This document shows positions 45,055-55,256 of a stretch of 64,000 nt of DNA, one piece after another. A program made the position numbers and the translations under genes. The notes under the pieces were generated by a model. That model was not told the origin of the DNA. It worked only from the letters and a program-made list of their open reading frames with translations, and made no database searches. Each line of letters opens with the position of its first letter. Positions within the stretch are counted from its first letter, which is position 1. Location: the NCBI RefSeq assembly GCF_027941915.1, contig NZ_CP116009.1:2108001-2172000 (forward strand), given 5' to 3'. The DNA is from Ramlibacter tataouinensis. GTDB taxonomy: Bacteria; Pseudomonadota; Gammaproteobacteria; Burkholderiales; Burkholderiaceae_C.

Positions 45055-45713
45055 AGCCAGGCGCCGATTTCGGCCAGCGAGTCGAGGAAGCCGTCGGCAT
45101 CGACGGCGCGCACCGGCTGGCCATGGTTGTAGCCATAGCCGACCAGCAGCACCGGGCAGCCGGCCGCCCGCGCCGCGGCGGCATCGTTGCTCGAATCGCC
45201 GATCACCAGCGTGCGCGCCGGCGCCGAGCCGAGCGCGCGGCAAGCCTCCAGCAGCGGCAGCGGATCGGGCTTCTTGCGCTCGAAGGCGTCGCCGCCGAAC
45301 ACCGGCCCGAAGAACGCCAGCAGCTCCTTCTGCCGCAGCAGCTCGCGGGCGAAGCCGGTCGGCTTGTTGGTCACGCAAGCCAGGCGCAGGCCGGCATCAC
45401 GCAACTGCTGCAGGCCCTGCCGCACGCCGGCATACACCGCCGCATGGCGGCCATTGATCCGGGCGTAGTGGCGCTGGTAGGCACTCCAGGCGGCTTCGTA
45501 GAGCGCCGGCTCGCCGCCGGCTTCGCGCAGGGCCGACCGCACCAGGTGCTCGGAACCCTTGCCGACCAGCCGCTCGACGGCGGCGGCAGGCAGCGCAGGC
45601 AACTCCAGTTCCGCCAGCGCGCCATTCAGGGCCACCGTGAAGTCACCCAGCGTGTCGATCAGGGTGCCGTCCAGGTCGACGATCGCGGCCTGCCATCCGG
45701 TGCGTGAGGTCAT
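45051..45713 (-). CDS. gph: Phosphoglycolate phosphatase (HAD family)
   Basis: 220 residues, HAD hydrolase. Motif I VDLDGTLIDT, motif II CVTNKP, motif III region KKPDP and motif IV VIGDSSNDAAAARAAG are present with an alpha-helical cap. Hydrolyses 2-phosphoglycolate; close HAD relatives with other substrates cannot be excluded. ATG 45713 directly precedes the HAD domain. It follows the catalase-like gene by 38 bp on the same strand. Confidence 0.88.
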   Translation of the reverse strand: MTSRTGWQAAIVDLDGTLIDTLGDFTVALNGALAELELPALPAAAVERLVGKGSEHLVRSALREAGGEPALYEAAWSAYQRHYARINGRHAAVYAGVRQGLQQLRDAGLRLACVTNKPTGFARELLRQKELLAFFGPVFGGDAFERKKPDPLPLLEACRALGSAPARTLVIGDSSNDAAAARAAGCPVLLVGYGYNHGQPVRAVDADGFLDSLAEIGAWL

Positions 45714-45751
45714 GCGGGCGAGTGTGCCGCATGGCTTGCTGCTCCTGCCGC

Positions 45752-47902
45752 TCAGGCCGGCACCGCCTCCAGTCGCGCGCGGCCCCAATGCCGGTGCTGG
45801 GCGATGGCGCCGATGAAGGCCTGTGCCAGCGGCACCCGCTCGGCCGGCTCTCCCTTGGCGATCAGCACGCCATCGGCCGACGGCGATCCCGGCCCCAGCC
45901 CCACCGGCCGCAGCAGTTCCGCCGCATCGCCGATCAGGCAGAGCGGCTTGCAGTGGCGGTAGGCTTCCAGCACGAAGTGCAGGGCACGGCCATCCTGCGC
46001 CAGCGCCCGGGCGTGCGCGGCCCCGCCCGGCACCAGCACCGCATCGAACGCCAGCGACGAGGTGGTCAGCAGGCACTGGTCAACCGGCAACTGCTGCCCG
46101 GACGAAGTGGACACCACGCCCAGGTGCGCCGCCACCACCTTCACGCTCACCTGCTGCTCGGCGAGGGCCTGCTGGATGATCTTGAGCGCGCCGATCTCGA
46201 CGCCGGCCGCCACCAGAACCGCGACCCGGCGGGTGGCCACCGGGTTGTCGGCGCGCTCCATGCTGAGCGAGGGCGACGACTCCAGCGGCAGGCGGCCGCG
46301 CCGCTCGCGGAACCCGGCCCGGCCGGCGGCGGCCCGGGCGTCGGCCACCAGGCCCAGCGGCTCAGCCACCTTGCGCGCGAGCCGCGGATCGACGTGCGCC
46401 AGGTTGTCGACCAACCGCTGGCGGATCGCCGGCGTGTCCACGCGCGACAACTCGTACTGGAACGCGGCCACGATGTGGTCCTTCTCCGCCGCACCCTGGC
46501 TGTTCCAGAACAGGGCGGCCTGGCTGAAGTGGTCCTCGAAGCTGGCTGGCCGGCGCCGCTGCTTGGGCGATTCGATCGCCTCGGCGTGGCTCTGGAAGCC
46601 TTGCTGGCTGCCATCGACCCGGAATTCGGCCCCGCTGGCCAGCGTGTTGGGCTCATAGGCCACCGGGCCGGCCGGGATTTCGGCGCGATGCCGGCCATCG
46701 CGCTGGAAGTTGTGGAAGGGGCACAGGCTGCGGTTGATCGGCAGTTCGTGGAAGTTGGGCCCGCCCAAGCGGCCGACCTGGCTGTCGAGGTAGGCGAACA
46801 GCCGGCCCTGCAGCAGCGGGTCGCTGCTGAAGTCGATGCCCGGCACCAGGTGGGCCGGGTTGAAGGCCACCTGCTCGGCCTCGCAGAAGAAGTTCTCCGG
46901 GTTGCGGTTGAGGACCAGCTTGCCGACCCATTGCACCGGCACCAGCTCCTCCGGAATCAGCTTGGTGCAGTCCAGCAGGTCGATCCCCAGCGCGTCGGCC
47001 TTGCCCTCCTCCACCAGCTGCAGGCCGAGCTCCCATTCCGGAAAGGCGCCCTGCGCGATGGCTTCCCACAGGTCGCGCCGGTGGAAGTCGGGGTCCTCGC
47101 CGGCCAGGCGCCGGGCCTCGTCCGAGGCCAGCGCGTGGCAACCGAGCCGCGGGCGCCAGCGGAACTTGACGAAGTGCGCCGCCCCGTGCGCATTGACGAA
47201 GCGGAAGCTGTGCACGCCGAAGCCGTCCATCATCCGCCAGCTGCGCGGCACCGCCCGGTCCGACATCAGCCACATCAGCGCATGGGTGGTCTCCGGCGCC
47301 AGCGAGACGAAGTCCCAGAAGCTGTCGTGCGCACTGGACGCCTGCGGCATGCCGTGGTGCGGCTCGGGCCGCAGCGCATGCACGAAGTCGGGGAACTTCA
47401 TCGCGTCCTGCACGAAGAACACCGGCGCGCTCGCGCCCACCAGGTCGTAGTTGCCCTCGCGCGTGTAGAACTTGACGGCGAAACCGCGCAGGTCGCGCAC
47501 GGTGTCGGGCGAGCCGCGCTCGCCGGTCATGCCGCAAAAGCGCACGAACACCGGCGTGCGCAGCCCGGCTTCCTGCAGGAAGTCGGCGCTGGTGAACGGG
47601 CGCAAGGACTTGTACAGCTCGAAGAAGCCATGGGCACCGGCGCCGCGTGCGCCCACCACCCGCTCCGGAATCCGCTCGTGGTCGAAATGGGTGAGCTTCT
47701 CGCGCAGCTGGAAATCTTCCAGCAGCGTCGGCCCGCGCGCGCCGGCGCGCAGCGAATTGTGGTTGTCGGGAACCACCACCCCCTGGCTGGTGGTGAGCAG
47801 GCCCTCGGTCGGGCGAATGAAGGATTCGAGCTGCCTGTGCTTGGCGTTGGCGGCGTCGCCATTGCGGGATCGGCGCTGGGCGTCCGCCTTGGACTGGGCC
47901 AT
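45752..47902 (-). CDS. KatE-type large catalase homologue lacking distal catalytic residues
   Basis: 716 residues with the full clade 2 layout: N-terminal arm, catalase barrel and a C-terminal DJ-1/PfpI-like domain (about 560-716). The heme-binding side is intact: R367 and proximal Tyr Y371 in [10 protein letters not shown], then [14 protein letters not shown]. The distal side is altered: the catalytic His of VVHARG is Gly (G84, RVVGARG, codon 47651-47653), the Ser of RFST is Cys (C123, RFCG), and the Asn pair of GNNTP is Ala-Ser (GASAP, 157-160). Classical catalase activity is therefore unlikely; a heme protein with another role is probable. GGAGC precedes ATG 47902. Confidence 0.9.
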   Translation of the reverse strand: MAQSKADAQRRSRNGDAANAKHRQLESFIRPTEGLLTTSQGVVVPDNHNSLRAGARGPTLLEDFQLREKLTHFDHERIPERVVGARGAGAHGFFELYKSLRPFTSADFLQEAGLRTPVFVRFCGMTGERGSPDTVRDLRGFAVKFYTREGNYDLVGASAPVFFVQDAMKFPDFVHALRPEPHHGMPQASSAHDSFWDFVSLAPETTHALMWLMSDRAVPRSWRMMDGFGVHSFRFVNAHGAAHFVKFRWRPRLGCHALASDEARRLAGEDPDFHRRDLWEAIAQGAFPEWELGLQLVEEGKADALGIDLLDCTKLIPEELVPVQWVGKLVLNRNPENFFCEAEQVAFNPAHLVPGIDFSSDPLLQGRLFAYLDSQVGRLGGPNFHELPINRSLCPFHNFQRDGRHRAEIPAGPVAYEPNTLASGAEFRVDGSQQGFQSHAEAIESPKQRRRPASFEDHFSQAALFWNSQGAAEKDHIVAAFQYELSRVDTPAIRQRLVDNLAHVDPRLARKVAEPLGLVADARAAAGRAGFRERRGRLPLESSPSLSMERADNPVATRRVAVLVAAGVEIGALKIIQQALAEQQVSVKVVAAHLGVVSTSSGQQLPVDQCLLTTSSLAFDAVLVPGGAAHARALAQDGRALHFVLEAYRHCKPLCLIGDAAELLRPVGLGPGSPSADGVLIAKGEPAERVPLAQAFIGAIAQHRHWGRARLEAVPA

Positions 47903-47962
47903 GGTTGCTCCTGGCTGCCGCATCCCCGCGCAGGAACGCAGGTGCGCACGGGTGTGTTCGGC

Positions 47963-48082
47963 TCAGGTATCGAGGTCGAGGGCGGCTTCGATCGTGTTGA
48001 CGACCACCGCCAACGCGACCGCGGCGGCCCCGCCCGCGGCGCACCAAACCAGCCAGTCCGGCATTGCGGCGATCACTTCCAC
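47963..48082 (-). CDS. 39-residue single-helix membrane protein
   Basis: Starts at GTG 48082 with an excellent ribosome site GGAAGGAGG 5 bp upstream. The product has a short acidic start, a hydrophobic helix at about 11-29 (WLVWCAAGGAAAVALAVVV) and an acidic tail (EAALDLDT). It ends 60 bp before the catalase-like gene on the same strand, so the two are probably co-transcribed. No relative recognised. The 187 bp upstream to rpe hold no supported feature. Confidence 0.55.
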   Translation of the reverse strand: MEVIAAMPDWLVWCAAGGAAAVALAVVVNTIEAALDLDT

Positions 48083-48269
48083 GGCTGCCTCCTTCCGACC
48101 CGCGTTCGAGGCCCCCCACTCTGCCAAGCTCATGGGGATCGGCCCGTAGCCCGGCAGCGGGCCGCTTCGTCCGACAGGGCCGGCAGCGAGCGTAGGAGCG
48201 AGCCGACAGCCGGACGGCGACAGCGCGGGCGGGCGCGGTCCTGAGAGGAAGGCGCCTGGCCTGGCCGGC

Positions 48270-48953
48270 TCAGCCGCCCAGCGCGCGGCGCATCGCGTCG
48301 ATGACCGCGCGGTAGTCGGGCTGGCCAAAGATGGCGCTGCCGGCCACGAAGGTGTCGGCGCCGGCGGCTGCCACCCGCGCGATGTTGTCGGTCTTGATAC
48401 CGCCATCGACCTCCAGCCGGATGTCCTTGCCGCAGGCCTCGATGCGCCGGCGCGCCTGTTCGACCTTGCGCAGGGCCGAGTCGATGAAGCCCTGGCCGCC
48501 GAAACCGGGGTTGACGCTCATGATCAGGATGAGGTCGATGTCGTCGATCAGCCAGTCCAGCACGTCCAGCGGCGCCGCCGGGTTGAACACCAGCCCGGCC
48601 TTGCATCCGCGCGCCCGGATCGCCTGCACGCTGCGGTGCGGGTGTGCGGTCGCGTCCGGGTGGAAGCTGATGTAGTCAGCGCCCGCTTCGGCGAAGGCCT
48701 GCGCCAGCGCATCGACCGGCTGCACCATCAGGTGCACATCCACCGGCACGGGCGTGCCGTCGGCCCGCTGCGCATGCGGCTTGAGCGCGGCGCACACCAT
48801 CGGACCGAAGGTGAGGTTGGGCACGTAATGGTTGTCCATCACGTCGAAATGGATCCAGTCGGCGCCGGCGGCGATGACGTCGCGCACTTCCTGGCCCAGG
48901 CGCGCGAAATCCGCCGACAGGATGGACGGGGCGATGCGATGCGGGGTGCTCAT
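48270..48953 (-). CDS. rpe: Ribulose-phosphate 3-epimerase
   Basis: 227 residues, TIM barrel. Starts [20 protein letters not shown]; active-site segments [38 protein letters not shown] and EVDGGI are all present, including metal-binding His and Asp. Interconverts ribulose-5-phosphate and xylulose-5-phosphate. Divergent from apaG with 43 bp between starts. Confidence 0.98.
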   Translation of the reverse strand: MSTPHRIAPSILSADFARLGQEVRDVIAAGADWIHFDVMDNHYVPNLTFGPMVCAALKPHAQRADGTPVPVDVHLMVQPVDALAQAFAEAGADYISFHPDATAHPHRSVQAIRARGCKAGLVFNPAAPLDVLDWLIDDIDLILIMSVNPGFGGQGFIDSALRKVEQARRRIEACGKDIRLEVDGGIKTDNIARVAAAGADTFVAGSAIFGQPDYRAVIDAMRRALGG

Positions 48954-48996
48954 GGCCCGATTCTCGCAGCCGCGACCCGCCGGGTACCATCGGGCG

Positions 48997-49377
48997 ATGC
49001 CGCGGTACGAGTTCCGAGTGGAGGTGCAGCCCGACTACCTGCCCGAGCAATCGGCGCCGGAGCAGGGCGTGTTCAGCTTCTCCTACACCATCACCATCAC
49101 CAACACCGGCGAAGTGGCGGCCCAGCTCATTTCGCGGCATTGGGTGATCACCGATGCCGCCGGGCAGGTGCAGGAAGTCAAGGGCCTGGGGGTGGTCGGC
49201 CACCAGCCGCTGCTGCAGCCCGGCCAGTCGTTCCAGTACACCAGCGGCTGCCGCCTGCGCACGCCCACCGGGAGCATGCAGGGCAGCTACTTCTGCGTCG
49301 CCGAGGACGGCGAACGCTTCGACACTGAAATCGCGCCCTTCCTGCTGGACGACGGCGCCAAGCGCGTGCTGCACTGA
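48997..49377 (+). CDS. apaG: ApaG/CorD family protein
   Basis: 126 residues, all-beta fold. [36 protein letters not shown] and [18 protein letters not shown] are characteristic of ApaG. The family is linked to Co2+ resistance and nucleotide metabolism, but its biochemical role is unsettled. It precedes the antiporter gene by 29 bp on the same strand. Confidence 0.95.
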   Translation: MPRYEFRVEVQPDYLPEQSAPEQGVFSFSYTITITNTGEVAAQLISRHWVITDAAGQVQEVKGLGVVGHQPLLQPGQSFQYTSGCRLRTPTGSMQGSYFCVAEDGERFDTEIAPFLLDDGAKRVLH

Positions 49378-49406
49378 GGCGGCACGCCTTCCTGACGGGA
49401 GACGAA

Positions 49407-50660
49407 TTGAACGAGATCACGGCCTTCTGGGGCGAGTGGCTGCGGCCCTCCGCCGGCCTGCCCACCGTGCAATGGTCGCTGCTGCTGGCGGTGGCCGCCG
49501 CCGCCGGCCACCTGGTGCAGCGGCACCTGGCCCTGCCCAAGGTGGTGGGCTATTCGGCGGTCGGCGCGATCGCCGGCCTGCTCGGCTTTCCCGGCGCCGC
49601 CTGGCCGCTGCAGGGCATCGGCCTGTTCCTGCTGGAGCTGGGCGTGTCGGTGGTGCTGTTCGAGACCGGCGGCCGCATCGCCTTGCGCTGGTTCCGGCAC
49701 AACCCGATGGTGCTGCTGCAAAGCCTGCTGGAAGCGGCGCTGACCTACGCGGCGGTCTACTTCACCCTGCTGTGGCTCGGCGTGCGGCCCTCGGTGGCCG
49801 ACGCGCTGGCCCTGATCTCGATCGCCTCCTCGCCGGCCGTGCTCAGCCGCGTGTTCGGCGACATGCGGGCGGCCGGGCCGGTGACCGAGCGCGTGATCGT
49901 GCTGGCCACGCTCGGCGCGCTGTACGCGCTGACGCTGGTGGCGGCGCGTGCCGGCATGATGCACAGCGAGGAAACCAACCTGCTGGCCCTGCTGTTCCCG
50001 GTGGCCGTGGTGCTGGGCCTGTCGGTGGTGGTCGGCGCCGGGCTGGCGCTGGTGCTGCGCACCGCGCTGCGCTTCATGATCCCGACCAGCGAGAACACCT
50101 CCATCCTGCTGATCACCAGCATCGCCGCCGGCACCGCGCTGGCCTCGCACTTCGGCGGCTCGGCGCCGCTGGCGGCGCTGCTGGCCGGCCTGCTGCTCAA
50201 GCAGCTCAATCCGCGCCCCTGGGCCTGGCCGCGCCAGCTCGGCACCGCCGCCTCGCTGCTGGTGATGCTGAGCTTCGTGCTGGTCTCGGTGGTCGCCGCC
50301 CAGGCCGACTGGAACCCGGCGGTGACCGGGCTGGTGCTGGCGCTGGTGGCTGCACGCGGGCTGGCCAAGATATTCGGCGCGCTGCTTGCCAACCCCGGCA
50401 GCGGCACCAGCTGGAAGCAGGCGCTGATGACCGGTGCGGCGATGTCGCCGATGTCCTCGCTAGCGCTGCTGCTGGTGGCGCAATTTACCGCCGCCTCCCC
50501 CTCGCTGGGGCCGCGCATCGCCAGCATCGCCCTGCCGGCGATCCTGCTGGTGGAAGTGCTGGGCGCGATCGTCGCCACCTTCGTGATCCAGCGCGCCGGC
50601 GAAGGCACGCGCCCGGAGCCGACCGCGGGCACCCCCGCCTCGGGGGTGCAGCGTGCCTGA
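49407..50660 (+). CDS. CPA2-type cation:proton antiporter
   Basis: 417 residues with 12-13 predicted membrane helices and the sodium/proton exchanger fold of KefB/KefC-like proteins; no C-terminal TrkA-N domain, so only the membrane half of Kef is present. Contains [18 protein letters not shown] and [19 protein letters not shown]. The start is TTG 49407 with GGGAGA 5 bp upstream. Ion and gating are unknown. It overlaps the following ligase gene by 8 bp. Confidence 0.85.
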   Translation: MNEITAFWGEWLRPSAGLPTVQWSLLLAVAAAAGHLVQRHLALPKVVGYSAVGAIAGLLGFPGAAWPLQGIGLFLLELGVSVVLFETGGRIALRWFRHNPMVLLQSLLEAALTYAAVYFTLLWLGVRPSVADALALISIASSPAVLSRVFGDMRAAGPVTERVIVLATLGALYALTLVAARAGMMHSEETNLLALLFPVAVVLGLSVVVGAGLALVLRTALRFMIPTSENTSILLITSIAAGTALASHFGGSAPLAALLAGLLLKQLNPRPWAWPRQLGTAASLLVMLSFVLVSVVAAQADWNPAVTGLVLALVAARGLAKIFGALLANPGSGTSWKQALMTGAAMSPMSSLALLLVAQFTAASPSLGPRIASIALPAILLVEVLGAIVATFVIQRAGEGTRPEPTAGTPASGVQRA

Positions 50661-51831
50661 ACCCGTGCTGCACGACCTCACCCCCGCCGGCGACTCGGCG
50701 CACGACGCGCCGGAGCTGGAGCCGTTCCGCCGGTCCGCGCCGCTGACACTGGGCGTGGAGCTGGAGCTGCAGCTGGTCAACACCCACGACTACGACCTGG
50801 CGCCCTACTCCGACGAGATGCTGCGCCTGATGCGCAAGCTGGAGCTGCCCGGCTCGGTGGTGCCCGAGATGACCTCGAGCATGATCGAGATCTCCACCGG
50901 CGTGTGCGACTCCACCGCGCACGTGCTGGGCGAGCTGAGCCAGCTGCGCGACGCACTGGTGCGCTGCGCCGACAAGCTCAACATCGCGGTGGTGGGCGGC
51001 GGCACCCACCCGTTCCAGCAGTGGCACCAGCAGCGCATCTACGACCGGCCGCGCTTTCGCGAGCTGTCCGAGCTGTACGGCTACCTGTCCAAGCAGTTCA
51101 CCATCTTCGGCCAGCACGTGCACGTGGGCTGCCCCGGCGCCGACGAGGCGCTGCTGATGCTGCACCGGATGTCGCGCTACATCCCGCACTTCATCGCGCT
51201 GTCGGCCTCGTCTCCCTACGTGCAGGGCCAGGACACCCAGTTCGATTCGGCCCGGCTGAATTCGGTGTTCGCCTTCCCGATGTCGGGCCGGGCGCCGTTC
51301 ACGCTGTCTTGGGACGGCTTCGAGGCCTTCTTCGCCAAGACCACCCGCACCGGCGTGGTCAAGAGCATGAAGGACTTCTACTGGGACATCCGGCCCAAGC
51401 CCGAGTACGGCACGATCGAGATCCGGGTGTTCGACACGCCGCTGACCATCGAGCGGGCCGCCGCGCTGGCCGGGCTGGTGCAGTCGCTGGCGTCGTGGTT
51501 CCTGCACGACCAGCCCTTCATGCCGGCCGAGGACGACTACATGGTCTACACCTACAACCGCTTCCAGGCCTGCCGCTTCGGACTGGAGGCGGTGTACGTG
51601 GACCCGGTCAGCGGCCGCCACATGCCGCTGCGCGAGCACATCCAGCTCACGCTGCAGCAGATCGCGCCGCACGCCCAGCGGCTGGGCGCCTGGCCGGCCA
51701 TCGAGCAGGTGGTGCAGGAGGCCGGCAAGAGCCTGAACGACGCCCGCTGGCTGCGCCGCCAGCAGATGCGCGAGCGCCTGCTGGCCGAGGTGGTGCGCCA
51801 GGCCGGCGAGCGCTTCAAGGGCCGGGGCTGA
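50653..51831 (+). CDS. YbdK-type carboxylate-amine ligase (GCS2 family)
   Basis: 392 residues. [13 protein letters not shown] at the start of the domain, [11 protein letters not shown] in the centre and [14 protein letters not shown] near 255 match the glutamate-cysteine ligase family 2. E. coli YbdK has weak gamma-glutamylcysteine ligase activity; the physiological substrate is unknown. GTG 50653 overlaps the antiporter stop, so the two genes are coupled. Confidence 0.9.
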   Translation: MPEPVLHDLTPAGDSAHDAPELEPFRRSAPLTLGVELELQLVNTHDYDLAPYSDEMLRLMRKLELPGSVVPEMTSSMIEISTGVCDSTAHVLGELSQLRDALVRCADKLNIAVVGGGTHPFQQWHQQRIYDRPRFRELSELYGYLSKQFTIFGQHVHVGCPGADEALLMLHRMSRYIPHFIALSASSPYVQGQDTQFDSARLNSVFAFPMSGRAPFTLSWDGFEAFFAKTTRTGVVKSMKDFYWDIRPKPEYGTIEIRVFDTPLTIERAAALAGLVQSLASWFLHDQPFMPAEDDYMVYTYNRFQACRFGLEAVYVDPVSGRHMPLREHIQLTLQQIAPHAQRLGAWPAIEQVVQEAGKSLNDARWLRRQQMRERLLAEVVRQAGERFKGRG

Positions 51832-51867
51832 GGCGGCCGGCCGCGCGGCCGGCCGGCACGAAGGGGC

Positions 51868-53145
51868 TCAGCCGACGATGCGGCTGACGTCCACCAGGTA
51901 CATCTGGCGGTCGCCCTCGTGGACCGAATCGATGCACACCTGGCGGCCGTCGCGGCTCCAGCGCGGGTGCAGGTCGCAGCGGTTCTCCTTGCTCAGCTTC
52001 GGGTCGGCGTAGAAGCTGCCCAGGTCGTGCCGCACGCCGGTCTCGACGTCGTACAGGAACAGGATGCGCTCGTGCGTCGAGGCGTCGGGGTAGGTGTCGC
52101 TCAGCAGCCAGCGCTTGTTCACCGGCGAGAAGGTCATGTGGCCGTTCTCGGTCAGCACATCGGTGCCCACGGCCCGCACCGCGCCGCCGTCGGCATCCTC
52201 GTAGAGCTGGTAGTGGATCTCGCCGGCGTGCGGGCCCCAGACGACGATCTCGCGGTCGGTGCGCCACAGCGGGTGCGAGATCTGGTACTCCGACTTCTCG
52301 TAGTCGAAGGTGCCCACCGCCGACGGATCGAAATCCGCCGCCAGCTGCGGCAGCGGGTGGTCCGAGCACTCCAGCAGGCGCAGGTCCGAGCCGTCGGGGT
52401 TCATGGTGATCAGGCGGTGCAGGAAGCAGGTCTCGTCCTGCACCCGCTCGGTCCAGCGGTGCAGGAACAGCACGCGCGAGGACGCCGGGTTGATCTCGAT
52501 GTGGCTGACCCAGTGCAGCGCCCGCTCCATCGACGCGCGCGGATGGAACTCGCGCAGCTGCCGGTAGCTGACCACCAGCCGGGCCTCTCCCGTGGCCAGG
52601 TCCATGTGGTGGATGCCGTCGTCGGCCGGCGCGAGCGGCAGCTCGAAGCGGCCGCCGTGCTCGCTGTAGCCGATGGTCTCGTGCGTCACGTACAGCCGCC
52701 GGTAGTCCACGCACAGGGCGTAGCGGCTGTCGGGCGCGACCACGTACACCGGCAGCGGCAGCTCGCGGCGCGCGCCGCTGTCCACATCGACGATCACGCT
52801 GCCGAAGCCCGGGTAGCGGCCGTTGGCACCGTCGCGCCGCTCGTTGTGGATCAGCTTGAGCCCCGGGGCGGCGTCCAGCCACTGCAGCTGGCTGCCCATC
52901 TGCCAGTTCCAGGCGCGCGTCTCGCCCACGCGCACGAAACGATCGCCCTGGGCCAGGTCGAAGTAGCCGATGCCGGCGGCCAGTTCGGGCGTCAGCCGCG
53001 CGTCCTTCCACGGCACCTGCTGTGCCAGCAGGTAGCGCCCGCTGCGATCCCAGTTGGTCTTGTTGTAGTAGCCGAAGAAGTGGTGCTGGGCGCCATCGCC
53101 CACCCGTCGCACCGGGCAGGGCGACTTCACGATTCCATGTTGCAT
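51868..53145 (-). CDS. TolB/oligogalacturonate-lyase-like beta-propeller protein
   Basis: 425 residues without signal peptide. Repeated blade motifs are seen: FGYYNKTNWDRSGRYLL near 25, ITMNPDGSDLRLL near 260, GHMTFSPVNKRWLLSDTYP near 343 and LHPRWSRDGRQVCIDS near 395, the pattern of WD40-like/oligogalacturonate-lyase-type propellers. Catalysis is not established and the substrate is unknown. It lies 2 bp downstream of the Bug receptor gene, so both are probably expressed together under the divergent LysR regulator. Confidence 0.7.
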   Translation of the reverse strand: MQHGIVKSPCPVRRVGDGAQHHFFGYYNKTNWDRSGRYLLAQQVPWKDARLTPELAAGIGYFDLAQGDRFVRVGETRAWNWQMGSQLQWLDAAPGLKLIHNERRDGANGRYPGFGSVIVDVDSGARRELPLPVYVVAPDSRYALCVDYRRLYVTHETIGYSEHGGRFELPLAPADDGIHHMDLATGEARLVVSYRQLREFHPRASMERALHWVSHIEINPASSRVLFLHRWTERVQDETCFLHRLITMNPDGSDLRLLECSDHPLPQLAADFDPSAVGTFDYEKSEYQISHPLWRTDREIVVWGPHAGEIHYQLYEDADGGAVRAVGTDVLTENGHMTFSPVNKRWLLSDTYPDASTHERILFLYDVETGVRHDLGSFYADPKLSKENRCDLHPRWSRDGRQVCIDSVHEGDRQMYLVDVSRIVG

Positions 53146-53147
53146 GC

Positions 53148-54134
53148 TCAATCCGCGGCCAGTCCGGCTTTCTGGATGACGGCATCCCAGCGCTGCTTCT
53201 CCGCGGCGATGAACCGGGTCGCCGCCTCGCGGCTGTTGGCCACCGGCGTCATGCCCTGGGCCGCCAGCGCCTCCACGAATTCGGGGCTGGTGATGATCTT
53301 GCGGATGTCGGCGCTCAGGCGGTCGGCGATCGCATCGGGCACCTTGGCGCCCACGGCCACCGTGGTCCACGAGGTCGCCTCGAAGCCGGGCAGGCCGGAC
53401 TCGGCCACCGTCGGCACCTCGGGCAGCGCGGCCGAGCGCGCCTTGCCGGTGATGGCCAGCGCCTTGAGCTTGCCGGCGCGCACGTGCGGCAGGGTGGTCG
53501 GGGGGTTCTCGAACATCAGCTGGATCTGCCCGCCCAGCAGGTCGTTCAGGGCCGCCGAGCTGCCCTTGTAGGGCACGTGCGTCATCGGCGCCTCGGCCGT
53601 GAACCGGAACAGCTCGCCGATCATGTGGACCGAGGAGCCGATGCCGGCCGAGCCGAAGTTGATCGCGCCCGGCTCGCGTCGCGCCAGTGCCACCAGCTCC
53701 TTGACGTTGGCCGCAGGCAGCGCCGGGTTGGCCACGATCACGTGCGGCATCTCGGCCAGCACGGTCAGCACCTTGAAGTCGGTCGACGGGTTGTAGGGCA
53801 GCTTCTTGTAGACGCCATAGGTGGCATGCAGGCCGATCGAGCCGAGCATCAGCGTGTAGCCGTCGGCCGGTGCATCCACCACCGCCTTGCCGCCGATGTG
53901 GCCGCCGGCGCCCGGCCGGTTGTCCACCACCACCGACTGCTTGTACACGCGCGACAGGCGCTCGGCCAGCATGCGGGCCTGCACGTCGGAGCTGCCGCCG
54001 GCGGTGAAGGGCACGACGATGCGCAGGCCCCGGTTGGGGAAGTCCTGCTGCGCGAGTGCCTGCGCCGGCACGGCGAGCGTGGCGAGTACGGCAGCGGCGC
54101 AGACGAAGCCGCGGCGGCTGGTGCGAGCGTTCAT
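53148..54134 (-). CDS. Bug-family tripartite tricarboxylate transporter receptor
   Basis: 328 residues. Signal peptide about 1-30 (MNARTSRRGFVCAAAVL, ends ALAQ), then FPNRGLRIVVPFTAGGSSDVQAR and VVDNRPGAGGHIGGKAVVDAPADGYTL, hallmark Bug text. Such periplasmic receptors bind carboxylates; many are orphans without TctAB, as here. ATG 54134 has GAGGAG 7 bp upstream. Divergent from the LysR gene. Confidence 0.93.
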   Translation of the reverse strand: MNARTSRRGFVCAAAVLATLAVPAQALAQQDFPNRGLRIVVPFTAGGSSDVQARMLAERLSRVYKQSVVVDNRPGAGGHIGGKAVVDAPADGYTLMLGSIGLHATYGVYKKLPYNPSTDFKVLTVLAEMPHVIVANPALPAANVKELVALARREPGAINFGSAGIGSSVHMIGELFRFTAEAPMTHVPYKGSSAALNDLLGGQIQLMFENPPTTLPHVRAGKLKALAITGKARSAALPEVPTVAESGLPGFEATSWTTVAVGAKVPDAIADRLSADIRKIITSPEFVEALAAQGMTPVANSREAATRFIAAEKQRWDAVIQKAGLAAD

Positions 54135-54255
54135 TGGAGTCTCCTCGGAAAGCCCCGCCATCGGGGCCATGGGAAAAGTCTAGGGTGCGCAGACCAGTCC
54201 ATAAAATGCTTTGTTCCCAACACCCCATGCAGATCCGATATACCCCGCGCACCCC

Positions 54256-55149
54256 ATGACCCGCCCGCTGCAGTTCCGCCAGATCGAAGCCTTCCGCGCG
54301 GTCATGCAGACCGGCACGACCACCGCCGCCGCCACCGTGCTGCACACCACCCAGCCCTCGGTGAGCCGGCTGCTGGGCCAGATGGCGGCCGCCACCGGGC
54401 TGAAGCTGTTCGAGGCCGAGCGCGGGCGCTTGCGGCCCACCCGGGAGGCGCGCGACCTGTTCGAGGTGATCGAGCGCAACTTCCTCGGGCTGGCCCGGAT
54501 CGAGCAGCGCGTGGCCGTGCTGCGCCACGCCGGCGCCGGCACGCTGCGCATCGGCAGCACGCCGGCGCTGGGCCTGAGCGTGCTGCCGCGCACGGTCGCG
54601 GCACTGCGCCGCCAGCACCCCGAGGTGCACGTCAGCCTGCACACCCGCGGCGGGCTCCAGCTGTGGGAAGGCCTGCACGGCGGCGCCTTCGACCTGGTGC
54701 TGTCCACCATGCCCTCCAGCATGGCGCCGGCCTCGGCCACGGTGCTGCACCGGGCCGCCGTGGTGTGCGTCATGCACCCGGACCACCCGCTGGCCGGGCG
54801 GCAGCGCCTGCACGTGCGCGACCTGCGCCAGCAGACGCTGCTGACGCTGCCCGCCGACGACGACCTGCAGCTGCAGCTGCAGCGGCTGCTGCACGAGTAC
54901 GGCGTGCAGCCCGTGGGCGGCATCGAGACCAGCTATTCGTTCACCATCTGCCGGCTGGCCGCCGAGGGCGCCGGCGTCGGGGTGGTGAACCCGTACGTGG
55001 CCTCGGTGTTCGCGCGCGACCTGCGCATCGTGCCGCTGCTGCCGCGGCGCGACGTGCAGGTGGTGCTGGGCCATGCCCCGCACCTGGCGCCCTCGCGCAT
55101 GGCCGACGCGTTCGTGGCCCTGGTGGCGGCCGAGTTGAAACGGATCTAG
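54256..55149 (+). CDS. LysR-type transcriptional regulator
   Basis: 297 residues: winged helix at about 1-65 (FRQIEAFRAVMQTGTTTAAATVLHTTQPSVSRLL) and a periplasmic-binding-like effector domain. Divergent from the Bug receptor gene across 121 bp, so it most likely controls the Bug/propeller pair in response to a ligand. ATG 54256 (MTRPLQFRQIEAF) starts directly at the HTH; a longer start adds 15 unlikely residues. Confidence 0.92.
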   Translation: MTRPLQFRQIEAFRAVMQTGTTTAAATVLHTTQPSVSRLLGQMAAATGLKLFEAERGRLRPTREARDLFEVIERNFLGLARIEQRVAVLRHAGAGTLRIGSTPALGLSVLPRTVAALRRQHPEVHVSLHTRGGLQLWEGLHGGAFDLVLSTMPSSMAPASATVLHRAAVVCVMHPDHPLAGRQRLHVRDLRQQTLLTLPADDDLQLQLQRLLHEYGVQPVGGIETSYSFTICRLAAEGAGVGVVNPYVASVFARDLRIVPLLPRRDVQVVLGHAPHLAPSRMADAFVALVAAELKRI

Positions 55150-55256
55150 TCGGCCGCCCCGGCGGCGCCGCCACCGTCCTACAGCCGCGCCGCTGCGGCC
55201 CTCCCAGAATGCCCCCAGCACCCGATCCGCGGGTGCCCGGACCGGAGGCTTGCCAG

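Noticed and set aside
47651..47653. The catalase His-to-Gly change as a simple sequencing error
   Set aside because: His to Gly needs two base changes, the frame is intact, and two further distal residues (Ser and the Asn pair) are changed as well, so a single error does not explain it.
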